Of a stretch of DNA of 64,000 nucleotides, positions 16,885 through 26,279 are shown in pieces. The position numbers were made by a program, and so were the translations under genes. The notes beneath the pieces are model-generated. The model saw nothing but the letters and a program-made list of their open reading frames with translations. It did not search any database and was not told the DNA's origin. The stretch covers positions 62,001 to 126,000 of the forward strand of contig NC_005042.1 of assembly GCF_000007925.1 (NCBI RefSeq), in the 5' to 3' direction. Each line of letters starts with the position of its first letter. Within the stretch, counting starts at the first letter, position 1. The stretch is from Prochlorococcus marinus subsp. marinus str. CCMP1375 (GTDB lineage Bacteria; Cyanobacteriota; Cyanobacteriia; PCC-6307; Cyanobiaceae).

Positions 16885-19800
16885 TTGGTTTACATCAATC
16901 AGGTAGGACTAACTAATTTCAAGTCCTTTGGGGGTGCTATGACTATTCCCCTTGAGGAGGGGTTTACTGTCGTTACAGGTCCCAATGGTTCAGGGAAAAG
17001 CAATATCCTTGACGGAGTTTTATTTTGCCTTGGCTTAGCGACTAGTAGAGGAATGAGGGCAGAACGTCTTCCTGATTTAGTAAATAGTGCTGTTTTACGA
17101 GCAGGTAAATCTGCTGAGACTGTTGTCAGTGTGAAGTTTGATCTTTCAGATTGGCATCCTGATGCTGCTGAGGAGGGCTTAGAAATCCCTGAAGAAGGAC
17201 CTTGGATTAAACCTGGCCAGAAGGAATGGACAGTTACAAGACGACTTCGAGTGATGCCAGGAGGATCTTATAGTTCTTTTTATAGTGCAGATGGCGAGAG
17301 CTGTAATTTGCAGCAGCTTCAGACTCAATTAAGACGTTTGAGGATAGACCCTGAAGGTAGCAATGTAGTCATGCAGGGCGATGTTACTCGCGTTGTATCC
17401 ATGAGCAATAAAGACCGAAGGGGTTTGATAGATGAACTTGCTGGAGTTGCATTATTTGATAACAGAATTGAGCAAGCACGCCTGAAACTAGATGATGTAT
17501 TTGAACGTCAAGAACGTTGCAGAATTGTGGAGCAGGAGCTGCTTTCTTCAAAGCTACGCTTAGAGAAAGATTGTGAAAAGGCTCGTTTATATAAACAACT
17601 TAAAGAGCAGATGCAGTTAGGTAGAAAACAAGAATCAGTTTTAGTTTTTGAATTAGCTAAGAAAGATTTAGAAAATTTACTTTTACGTCAAAAGGATTTA
17701 ATTGAGAAGGAAGCTCGAGACCAGGATTTTGTTATCAAATTCAAAGAAAAAGTAAATGAATCAGATAAGAAATTACAAACACTTCAAGCAGAGGTTAAAG
17801 CTTTAGGTGAAGATAAATTGATAGCAATTCAAGGAGAAATTGCGGGGTTAGATAGTCAGGCACGTGAATTAGAACGCCAAGCTATTCAACATAAAGAAGA
17901 AGGTGAGAAACTAAAACTCAAAAGACAAGATATCAAAATTCTTCAAAATGAAGTTAGACAAGATAGTTTAAAAAAGACTAAGGAATTTCCTCAAAGTACA
18001 ATTGATTCTGCAGAGAAAAGGGTCAAGGATGCACAATCTGCGGTTGAAGTCTCACGCAGAAGACTGACAGATATTGCAGGTCGATCTGGCGTTTGGCTAG
18101 AAGAATACAAGGAGAGAACTGATATTAGACAAAAACTTCAATCTAAATTAAAACCATTACAAGAAGAACAGCAGAAATTACAGGAGAGATTGGTCCAAAT
18201 TAATGAACGTTTGGAAGAGCTTAGAATTGATCAGGATAGAGATATAATAGAAAATCAAAAATTAAATAAGGAATTAGAGGTTCTAGATGACGAGTGGCAA
18301 TCACTTTTAAAATTGATAGTTATTCAACAGGAAGAAATTGATAAGTTTGTGGATGAACTATCAATTCAGCAAAGAACTCGCTTGCGTTTAGAAAATGAAC
18401 AAACAAAAGTGGAAAAAGATATCGCTCGATTAGAAAGTAGAAAAGAAACATTACATGAAAGTAGAGGAACAGGTGCTTTAAGACTTTTACTTGAAGCTGG
18501 CCTAGAAGGAATCCATGGTCCTGTTGCTCATTTAGGAGAAGTCAAAAATGAATATCGACTTGCTCTTGAGGTTGCAGCAGGAGCAAGAATAGGTCAAATT
18601 GTTGTTGACGATGATTTAATTGCTGCTAAGTCAATTGAATTACTTAAAAGACGTAAAGCAGGGAGATTAACTTTTCTTCCATTAAATAAAATCAAAAATA
18701 GTTCGGGCAGTAATAAAAATGTTTTTAAGAGACCAAGTATTGATGAAAATTCCAATTGCAATAATGGCTTTATCGCTAAAGCAATTGATTTAATTGAATT
18801 TGATACTATTTATAAAGATGTTTTTAGATATGTATTTGGAGAAACCTTTGTCTTCAATGATTTACATTCTGCTCGTACTCAATTAGGAGTCTCTAGATCC
18901 GTCACGCTTGCTGGAGAATTAATTGAGAAAAGTGGAGCAATGACAGGAGGTAGTTTTTTAGGTAGGAGTAGTGCATTAAGTTTTGGAAGTAGTGACGAAA
19001 AAGATGATATCGAGCCTTTACGTCAAAAGTTGCTCGAGATCGGCGAGACCCTAGTGCAATCTAAAAAGGAAGAATCTCGCTTAATTAGCTGCTTAGATCA
19101 AGCTAGGCCAAAATTGAAATCACTCGAGAAAAAACAGACTTCTTTAGATGCTCAGCGTTCTGCTTTTAAGAGATCTAATGGACCTTTCTTAACTAGACAT
19201 AATGAACAAAAGGAACGTTTAATTTCTCTTAATAAGGCTAAGGAAGAGCATCAAAATCGTTTAGATCTAATTGCAGAATCAATTAAACCATTTGTAAATG
19301 ATCTTGAGATAATAGATGCTAAAGAAAAAGTTCCTCAAGCAGATAATTCCAATAGCAATATTAAGGAATTACAGGAAGATCTAAATAGTTCTGAAGAAGT
19401 TTTAGAAAGAGCAAAAGAGGAGCGTGATGATTTACTTAATCAGAAACGTCATGAAGAATTAGCTTTAGAAAGGCTTGAAGGCCAACAAAAATCTCTTTCA
19501 GAAGAAGAAGAAAGATTGCAAGAAGCGATTGATTTACTTACTAAACAGCATAAAAAATGGAAAGAAGAAAATCAGAATTTGCAAACTCATAGAGAAAAAT
19601 TAGATATTTTGAAAAAAACTTTAGAAACATCTTTTGGTGAAAAACGCCGAGCTAGAGATGCTGCTGAGCTTCAGTTAGCTAATTTCAGGCAAAAGTTTCA
19701 AGATTTGACATGGAAACTTGAGAGATTGCAAGATGATATTAAGGCTATTCATGAAGAGCTTCGTAGTGGAAATATACGTATTCAAGAATTAGAAAAACTT

Positions 19801-20493
19801 CTTCCTGATCCATTGCCAGAAATCCCATCATTAGTTAGAGAGCAAGGTTTAGAACATCTTCAAAATCAATTGCAAAATCTTCAAGACCGTATTGAGTCAT
19901 TGGAGCCAGTAAATATGTTGGCTTTGGAGGAACTTGAGAAATTGGATATTCGTCTAAAAGATCTTGTTGAGAGATTAGAAGTTTTGACCGAAGAACGTTC
20001 TGAATTATTGCTGCGAGTAGAAACTGTAGCAACTTTGCGTCAAGAAGCCTTTATGGAAGCTTTTGAAGCCGTTGATGTTCATTTTCGTGAGATTTTTGCA
20101 AGCCTTTCAGATGGAGATGGACACCTTCAATTGGAAAATATTGAGAATCCTTTAGAGGGCGGATTAACATTAGTAGCGCACCCTAAGGGGAAAGCTGTAA
20201 GGCGTTTAGCAGCAATGTCTGGAGGAGAAAAATCTTTAACCGCACTTAGTTTCCTTTTTGCGTTGCAACGTTTTAGACCTTCCCCTTTTTATGCTTTAGA
20301 CGAAGTAGATAGTTTTCTAGATGGAGTTAATGTAGAAAGGCTTTCTGCTTTGATTGCTAGACAATCTGAAAGTGCTCAATTTATGGTTGTGAGTCATAGA
20401 CGCCCCATGATAGGAGCTGCAACACGTACTATAGGTGTTACGCAGGCTAGGGGCGCTAACACACAAGTCGTTGGATTGCCTTTGGCTGCTTGA
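16885..20493 (+). CDS. smc: Chromosome segregation protein SMC
   Basis: The 1202-residue protein has the full SMC layout. It has an N-terminal Walker A (VVTGPNGSGKSNILDGV, residues 30-46), the Q-loop area QGDVTRVVSM, a long coiled coil (about 170-500), a hinge (about 520-690, with GIHGPVAHLGEV and SGAMTGGSF), a second coiled coil (about 710-1000), and a C-terminal head with LAAMSGGEKSLTALSF and FYALDEVDSFLDGVN (signature and Walker B). It is an ATPase that compacts and separates chromosomes together with ScpA and ScpB. The start is a TTG at 16885, which places the conserved MVYINQVGLTNFKSFG at the N-terminus. The downstream PRC-barrel gene begins 64 bases later. Confidence 0.97.
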   Translation: MVYINQVGLTNFKSFGGAMTIPLEEGFTVVTGPNGSGKSNILDGVLFCLGLATSRGMRAERLPDLVNSAVLRAGKSAETVVSVKFDLSDWHPDAAEEGLEIPEEGPWIKPGQKEWTVTRRLRVMPGGSYSSFYSADGESCNLQQLQTQLRRLRIDPEGSNVVMQGDVTRVVSMSNKDRRGLIDELAGVALFDNRIEQARLKLDDVFERQERCRIVEQELLSSKLRLEKDCEKARLYKQLKEQMQLGRKQESVLVFELAKKDLENLLLRQKDLIEKEARDQDFVIKFKEKVNESDKKLQTLQAEVKALGEDKLIAIQGEIAGLDSQARELERQAIQHKEEGEKLKLKRQDIKILQNEVRQDSLKKTKEFPQSTIDSAEKRVKDAQSAVEVSRRRLTDIAGRSGVWLEEYKERTDIRQKLQSKLKPLQEEQQKLQERLVQINERLEELRIDQDRDIIENQKLNKELEVLDDEWQSLLKLIVIQQEEIDKFVDELSIQQRTRLRLENEQTKVEKDIARLESRKETLHESRGTGALRLLLEAGLEGIHGPVAHLGEVKNEYRLALEVAAGARIGQIVVDDDLIAAKSIELLKRRKAGRLTFLPLNKIKNSSGSNKNVFKRPSIDENSNCNNGFIAKAIDLIEFDTIYKDVFRYVFGETFVFNDLHSARTQLGVSRSVTLAGELIEKSGAMTGGSFLGRSSALSFGSSDEKDDIEPLRQKLLEIGETLVQSKKEESRLISCLDQARPKLKSLEKKQTSLDAQRSAFKRSNGPFLTRHNEQKERLISLNKAKEEHQNRLDLIAESIKPFVNDLEIIDAKEKVPQADNSNSNIKELQEDLNSSEEVLERAKEERDDLLNQKRHEELALERLEGQQKSLSEEEERLQEAIDLLTKQHKKWKEENQNLQTHREKLDILKKTLETSFGEKRRARDAAELQLANFRQKFQDLTWKLERLQDDIKAIHEELRSGNIRIQELEKLLPDPLPEIPSLVREQGLEHLQNQLQNLQDRIESLEPVNMLALEELEKLDIRLKDLVERLEVLTEERSELLLRVETVATLRQEAFMEAFEAVDVHFREIFASLSDGDGHLQLENIENPLEGGLTLVAHPKGKAVRRLAAMSGGEKSLTALSFLFALQRFRPSPFYALDEVDSFLDGVNVERLSALIARQSESAQFMVVSHRRPMIGAATRTIGVTQARGANTQVVGLPLAA

Positions 20494-20557
20494 GATGTAT
20501 CTACTAATCAAGTTATGCGCCAAAATGATTCGAATAGTTCAAATCTAAATCTCTAGC

Positions 20558-21631
20558 TTGACCAACTCGCAATTTCCAAACGATTTAGGTGAAACGGTGC
20601 CCAGTGAAAGACTCTGGCTTCGTTCAGAGTTAATGGGCACCCAAGTCATTACTCGTGATACAGGGCGCCGCTTAGGTGTCGTAGGTGAGGTAGTTGTCGA
20701 TATTGATAGGAGAGAAGTTATTGCATTGGGACTTCGTGATAACCCTTTAACTAGATTTTTACCTGGGTTGCCAAAATGGATGCTTTTGGAACGAATTCGC
20801 CAAGTTGGTGATGTAATTTTGGTTGATTCGATTGATTCTTTGAGTGAAGAATTTACTCCTGATAGATATAGCAAAGTTATTAATTGCCAAGTAATTACTG
20901 AATCTGGTGAGCAATTAGGAAGAGTCTTAGGATTTTCGTTTGATATTGAAACAGGGGAACTTATTAGTTTAGTTATGGGTGCGCTTGGTGTTCCTCTTTT
21001 AGGTGAAGGAGTCCTCAGTACTTGGGAGATACCTGTTAATGAAATAGTCAGTAGCGGGGCGGATCGAATTATCGTTTATGAAGGTGCTGAAGAAAAATTA
21101 AAACAGTTAAATAGTGGATTGTTGGAAAAAATTGGTGTAGGTGGTGGAGCTTGGGATGAGAGAGAAAGAGAACGTTACCGAGTCAATTTGGTTCCAGTTG
21201 AGAATCAATTGACTTCAGGAGAAGAAATTGAACAATTCCAAAAGACACTTGAACCTTCTTCTGATGTAGCTTTTAATGAGGAAGAAGAAGAATTGGAATA
21301 TGTTGAAGTAGAAGAGAGAAATCAATTTGATGATAGTCAATCTCGTTATCTTGAAGATATTCCATTGTCAAGACCGTCTAATCTTGGAGAGCCACTAAAA
21401 GAAGAATATGATGAGCAATTATCTAATGAAGAAAATTATATTCCTCAGCAAACTCTAGAATCAAAATCTGAAAATAATAGACGAAATCGTTCTGTCAATC
21501 GAAAAGCTATTTCTAACTTAGATGATCCATTAGATGTTGAGCCAATCAAGATTGATAGACCTATTAATGATCATTTAGAAGATAAGAATGATGAAAAAAT
21601 GCAATCTTCAGAGATTGAAGATCCATGGTGA
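20558..21631 (+). CDS. PRC-barrel domain protein
   Basis: The 357-residue protein contains two PRC-barrel-like repeats. The first (about residues 20-100) has LMGTQVITRDTGRRLGVVGEVVVDIDRREVIAL. The second (about 105-185) has VINCQVITESGEQLGRVLGFSFDIETGELISLVMG. The last 150 residues are very acidic and low in complexity (EEEEELEYVEVEERN) and probably disordered. PRC barrels occur in photosynthetic reaction centre H subunits and in RimM; stand-alone cyanobacterial versions have no firm function. The frame opens with TTG (20558), and no better ATG lies near it. It follows smc on the same strand and converges with the LpxB-related gene. Confidence 0.8.
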   Translation: MTNSQFPNDLGETVPSERLWLRSELMGTQVITRDTGRRLGVVGEVVVDIDRREVIALGLRDNPLTRFLPGLPKWMLLERIRQVGDVILVDSIDSLSEEFTPDRYSKVINCQVITESGEQLGRVLGFSFDIETGELISLVMGALGVPLLGEGVLSTWEIPVNEIVSSGADRIIVYEGAEEKLKQLNSGLLEKIGVGGGAWDERERERYRVNLVPVENQLTSGEEIEQFQKTLEPSSDVAFNEEEEELEYVEVEERNQFDDSQSRYLEDIPLSRPSNLGEPLKEEYDEQLSNEENYIPQQTLESKSENNRRNRSVNRKAISNLDDPLDVEPIKIDRPINDHLEDKNDEKMQSSEIEDPW

Positions 21632-21661
21632 AAAAAAACTTAATTAGTTCTTCTTTAAAAA

Positions 21662-22957
21662 TTAAATATTTGATTTATATAATAAATTAATAATTTCTTT
21701 TGCCATTGAATCTATTGCTCCAGGATTCCCACGAAGTGAGCGTAAGTCTTCTTTTTGGCCCTGCAGCCTTTCTGGTGAACTTATCCAATCATTAGATTCT
21801 TTAGCTATTTCGCTTGGAAGAATTTTACCAATTCTTTCAGGAACAATCATCTTCTTTGCTGTAATATTAGGCCAAGCCATATATCTATTACTTCTCATTC
21901 TCCATATGCTAAGTAATATTCCAAAGCACCATTTGAAGATAGGTAGTCGTGCAATTATCCCCAGGAAACCATCCCAGGCTTGCATTACATGTATATGTTG
22001 AGTTGGGACAACGACTATCATAGGTATTGTTAATGCTCCTAATTCTGCAGTATTAGCTCCTATAGTTGTTAAGGCTAGATTGCATTGACTAACAAAACCA
22101 TGAGCAGGGTAATCTTCAATTAAATGGATCTCATTCCCTGCCTTTGTTTTGAGCCTTTTCCAAGAAAATTGTTCATTAGGAAGTTCAATACTTTGTATTT
22201 TAGACTTGTATTCCTTAGTAATTGGATTTTTAGAACTGTTGAAATTGATGATTTCTTGTAGATTTGTTGTTGGTGCTATTGGCATTAAGAAGTTGCATTC
22301 TGGAGATAGTGCAGATAATTCATCTACAACTTGAAGGAAAAAGGGTATTCCTACGCAAAGTTTTGCCTTTTTAGAACCTGGAAATATTGCTATCCATTTC
22401 CCTTTAGGTAGAAGTGTTTCATGTGTCCTTTGCTTTTGAAGATCTGCCATTAAATCTCCTACAACAACACAACGCTTTTGTAATTTCTTAGGCAAATTTT
22501 CTTTTACTTTTGGAGACATTGCGGCAATCCGATCATTCCAAAAAGGCCATCTTGCAACCCATTCCGCATAGGTAATATTTTTATATTTGAGCCTTGCTGC
22601 AAGTAGAACACTCCAAAATTGATCTCCGCCTAAAAATACAACAACTCCTTTTGATGGCCAAAATCCATATTTCTGAGGATTGATTAAGAGGCTCCAGAAA
22701 TTGTTTGCCTTTGAAACTGTTTCAAAAATTCCCCACTTTTCAGCAACTTCTTTTTCTTTTCCTGTTGCATTTGGGCATGGAACTAAAACAAGCCTGAGAC
22801 TGACTAGTGAATAGGGTTTAGATGGGTGAAGTGAAAAAGATGAATGTAATTTTTCAGCCAGGGGTTTTACCCATGTAGTTAATTCCCCTGGTCCATTAGA
22901 AACCATTACTACTACTAGATTAGGTTTTTTAGTTGCAGCAGTTGTTATGGAAGTCAA
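21662..22957 (-). CDS. Lipid-A-disaccharide synthase-related protein
   Basis: The 431-residue protein has a GT-B fold pattern: VVVMVSNGPGELTTWVKPLAEKL at the N-terminus, PSKGVVVFLGGDQFWSVLLAARLKYKNITYAEWVARWPFW in the middle, and IAIFPGSKKAKLCVGIPFFLQVVDEL and TTIGANTAELGALTIPMIVVVPTQ in the C-terminal lobe. This is the cyanobacterial family related to LpxB (TIGR03492-like). It keeps the F-P-G-S-K and T-x-x-A-E-L-G-A-L-x-x-P-M pieces of glycosyltransferases in the LpxB/MurG group. Picocyanobacterial lipid A is simplified, so the real acceptor is uncertain. A tRNA-Leu lies just upstream on the same strand. Confidence 0.8.
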   Translation of the reverse strand: MTSITTAATKKPNLVVVMVSNGPGELTTWVKPLAEKLHSSFSLHPSKPYSLVSLRLVLVPCPNATGKEKEVAEKWGIFETVSKANNFWSLLINPQKYGFWPSKGVVVFLGGDQFWSVLLAARLKYKNITYAEWVARWPFWNDRIAAMSPKVKENLPKKLQKRCVVVGDLMADLQKQRTHETLLPKGKWIAIFPGSKKAKLCVGIPFFLQVVDELSALSPECNFLMPIAPTTNLQEIINFNSSKNPITKEYKSKIQSIELPNEQFSWKRLKTKAGNEIHLIEDYPAHGFVSQCNLALTTIGANTAELGALTIPMIVVVPTQHIHVMQAWDGFLGIIARLPIFKWCFGILLSIWRMRSNRYMAWPNITAKKMIVPERIGKILPSEIAKESNDWISSPERLQGQKEDLRSLRGNPGAIDSMAKEIINLLYKSNI

Positions 22958-22969
22958 TGTTCTTGATTA

Positions 22970-23051
22970 TGCGGATGGCGAGACTTGAACTCGCAAGGCC
23001 GAAGCCACACGCTCCTTAGACGTGCGTGTCTACCAATTCCACCACATCCGC
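22970..23051 (-). tRNA. trnL: tRNA-Leu, anticodon AAG as read
   Basis: On the minus strand an 82-base cloverleaf is seen. The acceptor stem GCGGATG pairs with CATCCGC, with discriminator A and no encoded CCA. The D loop contains TTGGTAGA. The anticodon stem CACGT pairs with GCGTG (one G-U), and the loop is CTAAGGA. A variable arm (TGGCTTCGGCC) shows it is a class II tRNA, and the T arm is GCGAG-TTCAAGT-CTCGC. With T at position 33 the anticodon is AAG, which reads CUU, or CUN-type codons if A34 becomes inosine. The leucine identity is firm; the A34 is unusual for bacteria. Confidence 0.93.
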
Positions 23052-23160
23052 AGTTGAAACAAAGTTGTGAACTAAGTCAAAGATGATCATATACGGTATA
23101 CGTTTGAGAATGATGGGTCTAAGCACTGATACGATTCATTTATATCATTCAATATCTTGA

Positions 23161-24510
23161 GTGTCTTTAGGCAAAGTTTTAATAGCGAACCGAGGCGAAA
23201 TCGCTTTAAGAATTCTCCGTAGTTGTAGGGAGTTAGGTATTGCAACGGTTGCTGTGTATAGCACTACTGATAGAGAGGCTTTACATGTCCAACTTGCCGA
23301 TGAAGCAGTTTGTGTTGGAGATTCGCCTAGTAGCAAAAGTTACCTAAATGTTCCAAATATTATTGCTGCTGCAACATCTAGAGGAGTCGATGCTATTCAT
23401 CCTGGTTATGGTTTTCTGGCTGAAAATGATCGCTTTGCTGAGATTTGCAAAGACCATGGCATTGTCTTTATAGGTCCCTCGCCAGATTCCATTAGATCTA
23501 TGGGCGATAAATCTACTGCCAAATCAACAATGATGGGAGTAGGAGTGCCTACTGTGCCTGGGAGCAAAGGATTATTGGCTAATTGGGAAGAGGCTTCATT
23601 GCTTGCGAAAGATATGGGCTATCCAGTAATGATTAAAGCTACTGCTGGGGGAGGAGGAAGAGGGATGCGATTAGTTAATGATCAAGAATCTATTGAAGAG
23701 CTTTTTAAGGCAGCTCAGGGTGAATCAGAAGCTGCATTTGGGAATGCTGGTCTATATATGGAGAAATTTATAGATAAACCTAGACATGTAGAAGTTCAAA
23801 TTTTGGCAGATAGTCTTGGAAATGTTGTTCATTTAGGAGAAAGAGATTGTTCTATTCAAAGAAGGCATCAGAAATTATTAGAAGAATCCCCTAGTCCTGC
23901 TTTAGATGAGCAATTAAGAATGCGAATGGGGGAAGCAGCAGTTTCAGCAGCGAAAAGTATCAATTATGAGGGTGCTGGCACTGTTGAATTTCTTTTGGAT
24001 AGATCAGGTAATTTTTATTTTATGGAAATGAATACGCGAATTCAGGTTGAGCATCCAGTCACTGAGATGGTTACAGGTATTGATTTAGTGGCCGAACAAT
24101 TGCGGATAGCAGGAGGTGAGCCAATTTCTCTTACGCAAGATCAAATAGAGCTGCGAGGTCACTCTATTGAATGCAGAATTAATGCTGAGGATGCATCTCA
24201 CAACTTCCGTCCTTCTCCAGGGAGAATTACAGGGTGGCTGCCTCCAGGGGGCCCCGGTGTAAGAGTTGATAGTCATGTTTATACCGGTTATGACATACCG
24301 CCTTTCTATGATTCTTTAATAGGTAAATTGATTGTTTGGGGTAATGATAGAGAGTCAGCATTGAAACGTATGAAAAGAGCTTTAAATGAATGTGCTGTTA
24401 CAGGTATTCCAACAACAATTGACTTTCATTTGAAATTGCTTGAACGTGATGAATTTCTTAAAGGCGACGTGCATACAAAATTTGTTGAGCAGGAAATGCT
24501 CAACAAATAA
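23161..24510 (+). CDS. accC: Acetyl-CoA carboxylase biotin carboxylase subunit
   Basis: The 449-residue protein matches AccC over its whole length. It begins [33 protein letters not shown], then has [15 protein letters not shown], the ATP-grasp glycine loop [48 protein letters not shown] and [22 protein letters not shown] (the E-M-N-T-R-x-Q-V-E-H metal and catalytic block). It carboxylates biotin on the carrier AccB, the first half of malonyl-CoA formation in fatty acid synthesis. The start is GTG at 23161, giving the usual N-terminus. It stands alone and converges with the YggT gene 12 bases later. Confidence 0.98.
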   Translation: MSLGKVLIANRGEIALRILRSCRELGIATVAVYSTTDREALHVQLADEAVCVGDSPSSKSYLNVPNIIAAATSRGVDAIHPGYGFLAENDRFAEICKDHGIVFIGPSPDSIRSMGDKSTAKSTMMGVGVPTVPGSKGLLANWEEASLLAKDMGYPVMIKATAGGGGRGMRLVNDQESIEELFKAAQGESEAAFGNAGLYMEKFIDKPRHVEVQILADSLGNVVHLGERDCSIQRRHQKLLEESPSPALDEQLRMRMGEAAVSAAKSINYEGAGTVEFLLDRSGNFYFMEMNTRIQVEHPVTEMVTGIDLVAEQLRIAGGEPISLTQDQIELRGHSIECRINAEDASHNFRPSPGRITGWLPPGGPGVRVDSHVYTGYDIPPFYDSLIGKLIVWGNDRESALKRMKRALNECAVTGIPTTIDFHLKLLERDEFLKGDVHTKFVEQEMLNK

Positions 24511-24522
24511 TTGAATTGCTTT

Positions 24523-24843
24523 TTAACCTTGCATAGCTTGTTTGAGTAACATCTGGGAGATTATTCCTTGCGGTCCAACTAATAATTCTCTACTAAGGCT
24601 AATTAAGCCAAACCATATAACAGGTGTAATATCAACCCCACCAATTGGCCCAACAATTTTTTTTGTAATTGTCAAGAAAATCTCAGTAGGAAGATAAAAC
24701 AAAAGCCAAAAGCCATTTTTCAGATTTATTTGCGGATACCAAGTGAGAATAATTCTCATTAGGAATGCCAATGACCAAGCTCCTAAAAGAAAACTTGTTG
24801 AAAAATGGATGATTGGAAGTATTTTTATTAGGTTTGGCGTCAC
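24523..24843 (-). CDS. YggT-family membrane protein
   Basis: The 106-residue protein has two hydrophobic segments around residues 12-33 and 45-60 and a third weaker one near 75. It contains LAFLMRIILTWYPQINL and FYLPTEIFLTITKKIVGPIGGVDITPVIWFGLISLSRELL, the conserved YggT/YlmG/Ycf19 pattern (R-x-x-L-x-W-[YF]P and P-x-x-D-x-[ST]P-[IV]). In cyanobacteria and plastids YlmG proteins affect nucleoid or thylakoid organisation. The gene is divergent from psbX, with 86 bases in between holding both promoters. Confidence 0.88.
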   Translation of the reverse strand: MTPNLIKILPIIHFSTSFLLGAWSLAFLMRIILTWYPQINLKNGFWLLFYLPTEIFLTITKKIVGPIGGVDITPVIWFGLISLSRELLVGPQGIISQMLLKQAMQG

Positions 24844-24929
24844 AAAGCTGTAAGTATCTGTACATCTATCGTATAAATTTCCATTTAATCCGTAAGATAA
24901 TTGAGCTTTTGCTTTTATAAAGAGCTGTA

Positions 24930-25097
24930 ATGGCTTTTACTTTGCTATTTGGTGCAGGTGTCTCAGGCGACGTTGCTACTGCTTCAGCTGTAGGCATGAT
25001 CGGTAGTTTTCTTGCCGCTGCCGCTTTAATCGTTGTTCCTGCCGCATCTTTTTTACTTTGGGTTTCCCAGAAAGATGCTCTTGAACGAGGACGATAG
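24930..25097 (+). CDS. psbX: Photosystem II reaction centre protein PsbX
   Basis: A 55-residue protein running from ATG (24930) to TAG (25095-25097). It begins [20 protein letters not shown], followed by one membrane span ([23 protein letters not shown]) and [10 protein letters not shown]. The piece I-V-V-P-A-x-x-x-L-x-x-x-S-Q-K-D is the PsbX signature (compare ALVVIPATVGLIFISQKD in other cyanobacteria). PsbX is a small subunit beside cytochrome b559 that helps quinone exchange. The N-terminal extension relative to the 39-residue freshwater form is usual for marine picocyanobacteria. ycf66 follows after 86 bases on the same strand. Confidence 0.9.
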   Translation: MAFTLLFGAGVSGDVATASAVGMIGSFLAAAALIVVPAASFLLWVSQKDALERGR

Positions 25098-25132
25098 GAC
25101 TAGGCAATTCCTGCTTATTTCTTAGACTATGT

Positions 25133-25159
25133 TAAACGAGTTGGATTACTTCTCGTTTA
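25133..25159. repeat. Inverted repeat between psbX and ycf66
   Basis: TAAACGAG at 25133-25140 is matched by CTCGTTTA at 25152-25159, an 8-bp perfect stem with an 11-base loop. It lies 24 bases before the TTG start of ycf66. It is not followed by a T run, so it is not a classical terminator. It could attenuate read-through from psbX or shield the ycf66 start. Confidence 0.45.
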
Positions 25160-25183
25160 CGGGTCATTTCGTGGAGCTTTATT

Positions 25184-26242
25184 TTGGTCAATGCCAGTCT
25201 TAATTGGGCGAGCATTGTAGGAATTGCCTTGGCCATATGTGGTGGAGGCCTTTATTTCTTGCGGTCTTTTAAGCCAGCGCTTGCTAGAGATTACGATGTA
25301 TTTTTTGCTGCAATAGGCCTGCTTTGTGGAGGAATCCTGTTTTTCCAAGGTTGGCGTTTAGATCCAATTCTTCAATTTGGACAGTTTTTGCTTGCAGGAA
25401 CTACGGTATTTTTTGCATATGAAAGTGTTCGACTACGAGGTATAGCGACTGACCAAGCTAGAAGATCCTCATATTTTGATGAAGAATTTGAATCACCTTC
25501 ACGTCCAAACTCTGGTTTTAGATCTAGAGATGAAGGGAGATTTGATCAGTTTCAAGAATTAGAACCTATTAGTCGGCGTTTTGGAAGTAGAGATTCTGCA
25601 GGATATGAAACAGATGAGGACGAATTATATAGATCTAGTAGAGCGTCAAGACCAGCAATACCTGAGCAAGCTGCAAGTAGGAGAAGTCGCCCTCAGCGTG
25701 ATTCATTTAAAAGTGAGTCAAGAGAATCTCGAAGGATGGCAAGATTTTCCAATGATAATCCTGATGATGAAATCGTAGGAAGATCTTCATTTGGCGATCG
25801 TAGAACTTATAGACAAGAAGACAAACGAGGAAGTAGACCTAGGGCTAATTCTCAAGCTTCAAGAGGAATCAGTGATAGTAGACAAGGGCGATCAACTATG
25901 AGTAGAGATCAAAGTAAGTTTCAATCCCAATCCAATAGATACTCTGCTCCTAAAGGTACGCCTATTTCTGATAAGGCAGAGGATGCGGCTTTTGCTTCTC
26001 CTGAGTCGCAATCAGTTCGCAGACGATCAACACAATCAGGACCTTCTGACAGAAGAAGATCAGTTGGGACACCAGAGAGGTCTTCAACTTCTCGAAGACC
26101 TAATTCAAACAATTCAATGCCAAGAGATAATTCATCCAGAAGACCTAATTCAAACAATTCAATGCCAAGAAATAATTCATCCAGAAGACCTAATTCAAAC
26201 AATTCAATGCCAAGAGATAATTCATCTAGATTTGACGACTAA
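25184..26242 (+). CDS. ycf66: Ycf66 family protein with long disordered tail
   Basis: The 352-residue protein starts at a TTG (MVNASLNWASIVGIALAICGGGLYFLRSFKPALARDYDVF). The first 85 residues hold three hydrophobic segments and the piece ALARDYDVFFAAIGLLCGGILFFQGWRLDPILQFGQFLL, the conserved Ycf66 N-terminal domain. Ycf66 is found in cyanobacteria and some plastids and has no established function. The remaining 265 residues are rich in Arg, Ser, Asp and Gln with no hydrophobic parts, so probably disordered. They end in three copies of a 15-residue repeat, RRPNSNNSMPRDNSS. Its place after psbX suggests a thylakoid connection (inference). Confidence 0.88.
   Translation: MVNASLNWASIVGIALAICGGGLYFLRSFKPALARDYDVFFAAIGLLCGGILFFQGWRLDPILQFGQFLLAGTTVFFAYESVRLRGIATDQARRSSYFDEEFESPSRPNSGFRSRDEGRFDQFQELEPISRRFGSRDSAGYETDEDELYRSSRASRPAIPEQAASRRSRPQRDSFKSESRESRRMARFSNDNPDDEIVGRSSFGDRRTYRQEDKRGSRPRANSQASRGISDSRQGRSTMSRDQSKFQSQSNRYSAPKGTPISDKAEDAAFASPESQSVRRRSTQSGPSDRRRSVGTPERSSTSRRPNSNNSMPRDNSSRRPNSNNSMPRNNSSRRPNSNNSMPRDNSSRFDD
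26094..26228 (+). repeat. Three 45-bp in-frame tandem repeats in ycf66
   Basis: Three head-to-tail copies start at 26094, 26139 and 26184 with a 45-base period and only a few base differences (one codon GAT/AAT in the middle copy, TCC/TCT near the ends). Each copy encodes 15 residues, so copy number can change without a frameshift. Confidence 0.92.
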
Positions 26243-26279
26243 CTATCTATTTTAATTTTTTCTTTTTGAAAGTCATTTC

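Noticed and set aside
25581-26255. Alternative-frame ORFs across the ycf66 tail
   Set aside because: They mirror the repeats of ycf66 in other frames and lack any independent start signal or family features.
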